Shown: in pieces, positions 62,668 through 64,000 of the stretch
Position numbering within the stretch: position 1 is the stretch's first letter
Layout of the letters: each line of letters begins with the position of its first letter
Source: Flavobacteriaceae bacterium UBA5950
GTDB taxonomy: Bacteria > Bacteroidota > Bacteroidia > Flavobacteriales > Flavobacteriaceae
Length of the DNA stretch: 64,000 nt
Assembly: GCA_002430545.1 (NCBI GenBank)
Contig: DJCM01000004.1
Location: 75,982-139,981, forward strand
Direction: 5' to 3'
The notes under the pieces: generated by a model
What the model saw: only the letters and a program-made list of their open reading frames with translations
Databases searched by the model: none
What the model was told of the DNA's origin: nothing
Program-made: the position numbers and the translations under genes

Positions 62668-63780
62668 TTACTTTTTTTGGTTTTGGATAAGTTGAATAAA
62701 TTGATCAAACAGATAAGAAGAGTCATGTGGACCAGGACTTGCCTCAGGGTGATACTGAACAGAGAAGCAGGGTTTTCCATTCACTCGAATACCAGCAACA
62801 GTATTATCATTTAAGTGAAGGTGTGTAATCGACACATTTTTATTGTTTTCAGTCTCCTCTCGATCGATGGCAAAGCCATGGTTTTGAGAAGTGATTTCGC
62901 CTTTACCTGTTTCAAGGTTCAAGATTGGATGATTGATACCTCTATGCCCATTTCTCATTTTATAAGTTGGAATTCCTTGCGACAAGGCAATGACTTGATG
63001 ACCAAGACAAATCCCAAAAAGGGGTTTGTTTGCTGCCAAAACCTGTGATGCAACTTCGATAGGGCCAGTCAATGGCTCAGGGTCACCTGGACCATTTGAA
63101 ACAAAGTATCCGTCGGGGTTCCAAGCAGACATAGTTTCAAAATCTGTATCAAATGGAAATACTTTTATATAGGCGTTTCGTGCGACTAGGTTCCGTAAAA
63201 TATTTTTTTTGATCCCTAAGTCCAAAGCAGCAATTTTGATCAGTGCATTTGGGTCACCCTCAAAATAGGGTTCAGTTGTGGAAACTTTCGATGCCAACTC
63301 AAGGCCTTTCATCGATGGTACTTTCTGCAATTGTTGCTGTAAGCTATCCATCTCGTCAACTTTAGTTGAAATGAGTGCATTCATAGCACCATTGACTCGA
63401 ATATAGCTTACCAATGCTCGTGTATCCACATCAGAGATAGCTACCAGATTTTGCTTTTCAAAAAAATCAAAAAGTGACTCATCTGCTGCTGGACGTGAAT
63501 GCTCAAAGTTGAAATTTTTGCATATCAAGCCCGAAATTTGAATCTGATTTGACTCAACCTCCTCATCATTTACACCATAATTTCCGATATGGGCATTGGT
63601 GGCAACCATCAGTTGGCCATAGTATGAGGGATCTGTAAAAATTTCTTGATAACCAGTCATTCCAGTGTTGAAACACACCTCGCCGGTTGCTGTGCCGTCT
63701 ATTCCAACGGATTTTCCAAAAAAAACAGTTCCATCTTCGAGCAGAATAAACGCTTTTGGACGCGGACTGTATTTACTCAT
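62668..63780 (-). CDS. carA: Carbamoyl-phosphate synthase small subunit
   Basis: CarA is the glutaminase subunit that supplies ammonia to CarB. The 370-residue protein has the N-terminal domain (FILLEDGTVFFGKS, GEVCFNTGMTGYQEI) and a class I glutaminase with Cys258 in GICLGHQV and His344/Glu346 in YHPEASPGPHDS. I chose the ATG at 63780 over a longer frame, as a -7 box sits at 63798-63805. It lies between rplQ and eno, far from carB at 18633-21482. Confidence 0.96.
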   Translation of the reverse strand: MSKYSPRPKAFILLEDGTVFFGKSVGIDGTATGEVCFNTGMTGYQEIFTDPSYYGQLMVATNAHIGNYGVNDEEVESNQIQISGLICKNFNFEHSRPAADESLFDFFEKQNLVAISDVDTRALVSYIRVNGAMNALISTKVDEMDSLQQQLQKVPSMKGLELASKVSTTEPYFEGDPNALIKIAALDLGIKKNILRNLVARNAYIKVFPFDTDFETMSAWNPDGYFVSNGPGDPEPLTGPIEVASQVLAANKPLFGICLGHQVIALSQGIPTYKMRNGHRGINHPILNLETGKGEITSQNHGFAIDREETENNKNVSITHLHLNDNTVAGIRVNGKPCFSVQYHPEASPGPHDSSYLFDQFIQLIQNQKK

Positions 63781-63797
63781 CTTGTTGTTTGTTGCTA

Positions 63798-63805
63798 CAA
63801 AAATA
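63798..63805 (-). promoter_or_regulatory. Putative -7 promoter box for carA
   Basis: The minus strand reads TATTTTTG, a TAnnTTTG match, 17 bp before the carA ATG and directly after the rplQ terminator. Confidence 0.5.
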
Positions 63806-63808
63806 GCA

Positions 63809-63840
63809 CAAAAAAAAGGATAAACACAATGGTTTATCCT
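63809..63840 (-). terminator. Rho-independent terminator after rplQ
   Basis: On the minus strand an AGGATAAAC / GTTTATCCT stem is followed by a run of eight T. It lies 38 bp past the rplQ stop. Confidence 0.85.
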
Positions 63841-63878
63841 CATTAGTTATTAAGAAAATTTTGAAGATTTACACAATG

Positions 63879-64000
63879 CTACTCTGCAGCATCGTCTTTT
63901 GATTCTTCGTCATTTTGTTCAGCCTGATCAGCTGAGGCTGACGAATCTTCAGCAGCGTCTTCTTGCTTTTCAGATTTTACTTCTTCTACAGGTGCTGCTT
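63879..64000 (-). CDS. rplQ: 50S ribosomal protein L17, C-terminal tail (partial)
   Basis: Only the last 40 codons are in the window. They encode a strongly acidic, low-complexity tail (APVEEVKSEKQEDAAED, then SSASADQAEQNDEESKDDAAE). Acidic extensions of this kind occur at the C-terminus of L17 in Bacteroidota, and L17 followed by carA and eno is a gene order I recall for Flavobacteriia. The folded L17 domain lies beyond the right edge, so the name rests on tail type and context. Confidence 0.7.
   Translation of the reverse strand, partial: AAPVEEVKSEKQEDAAEDSSASADQAEQNDEESKDDAAE

Noticed and set aside
1..64000. Mobile elements, defence systems, CRISPR arrays, tRNA or rRNA genes
   Set aside because: No transposase, integrase, repeat-spacer pattern or cloverleaf was seen on either strand; gene content is core throughout.

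Overview
The window looks like a chromosomal segment from a marine member of the Flavobacteriia (Bacteroidota). Four things point there. The DNA is AT-rich, and recognisable promoters follow the Bacteroidota -7 pattern TAnnTTTG. Family-level choices are typical of the group: BshC, a GlmU-like fusion, DUF4199/DUF4252 proteins, zinc-free L31 and a short CarB. A green-tuned proteorhodopsin lies head-to-head with a retinal-forming Blh dioxygenase. Genes are dense, and neighbours often overlap by 4 bp (ATGA). I see no insertion sequence, prophage, CRISPR array, rRNA or tRNA.

Layout. 1-9430 (minus): pyrG (partial), a LysM/PBP1-like protein, guaA, bshC, the rpsF-rpsR-rplI operon and priA. 9565-12819 (plus): rlmH-rdgB, a secreted carboxypeptidase-regulatory-like protein and purB. 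12823-17502: a DUF4252 protein, an S41 protease lipoprotein, a cobalamin-riboswitch-controlled BtuB-type receptor and a divergent small membrane protein probably linked to B12. 17499-21735 (minus): rmuC, carB and rpmH. 21845-25565: small conserved genes, a lytic transglycosylase/hydrolase pair and mtaB. 25611-29035: a peptide-type binding lipoprotein, a small basic gene needing a -1 frameshift, a structured intergenic stretch, a GlmU-like gene and rpmE. 29109-39155 (plus): a DUF4199 protein, a glycosyltransferase, pgcA, an ABC exporter, an RsmB-like methylase and purL.

39211-46903 (plus) is a fatty-acid catabolism block: a long-chain acyl-CoA ligase, then marR-fadN-fadA-fadE. A perfect inverted repeat sits just upstream of the marR promoter. 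46988-54129 holds a cystathionine beta-synthase-like enzyme, a LolE-type permease, a NamZ-like muramidase, a sterol-desaturase-like enzyme and the overlapping ffh-folD-queE operon. 54167-55875 is the blh/proteorhodopsin light module. 55928-64000 (mostly minus) carries argS, a hypothetical gene, two guanidine-modifying-fold hydrolases, gltA, eno, carA and the end of rplQ.

Most genes are core metabolism. The best leads are a palindrome centred on the proteorhodopsin -7 box, the B12 riboswitch with its divergent membrane gene, the A7 frameshift gene and the neighbouring structured intergenic region, the MarR operator, and several promoters placed so that transcripts would start at or very near the start codon.
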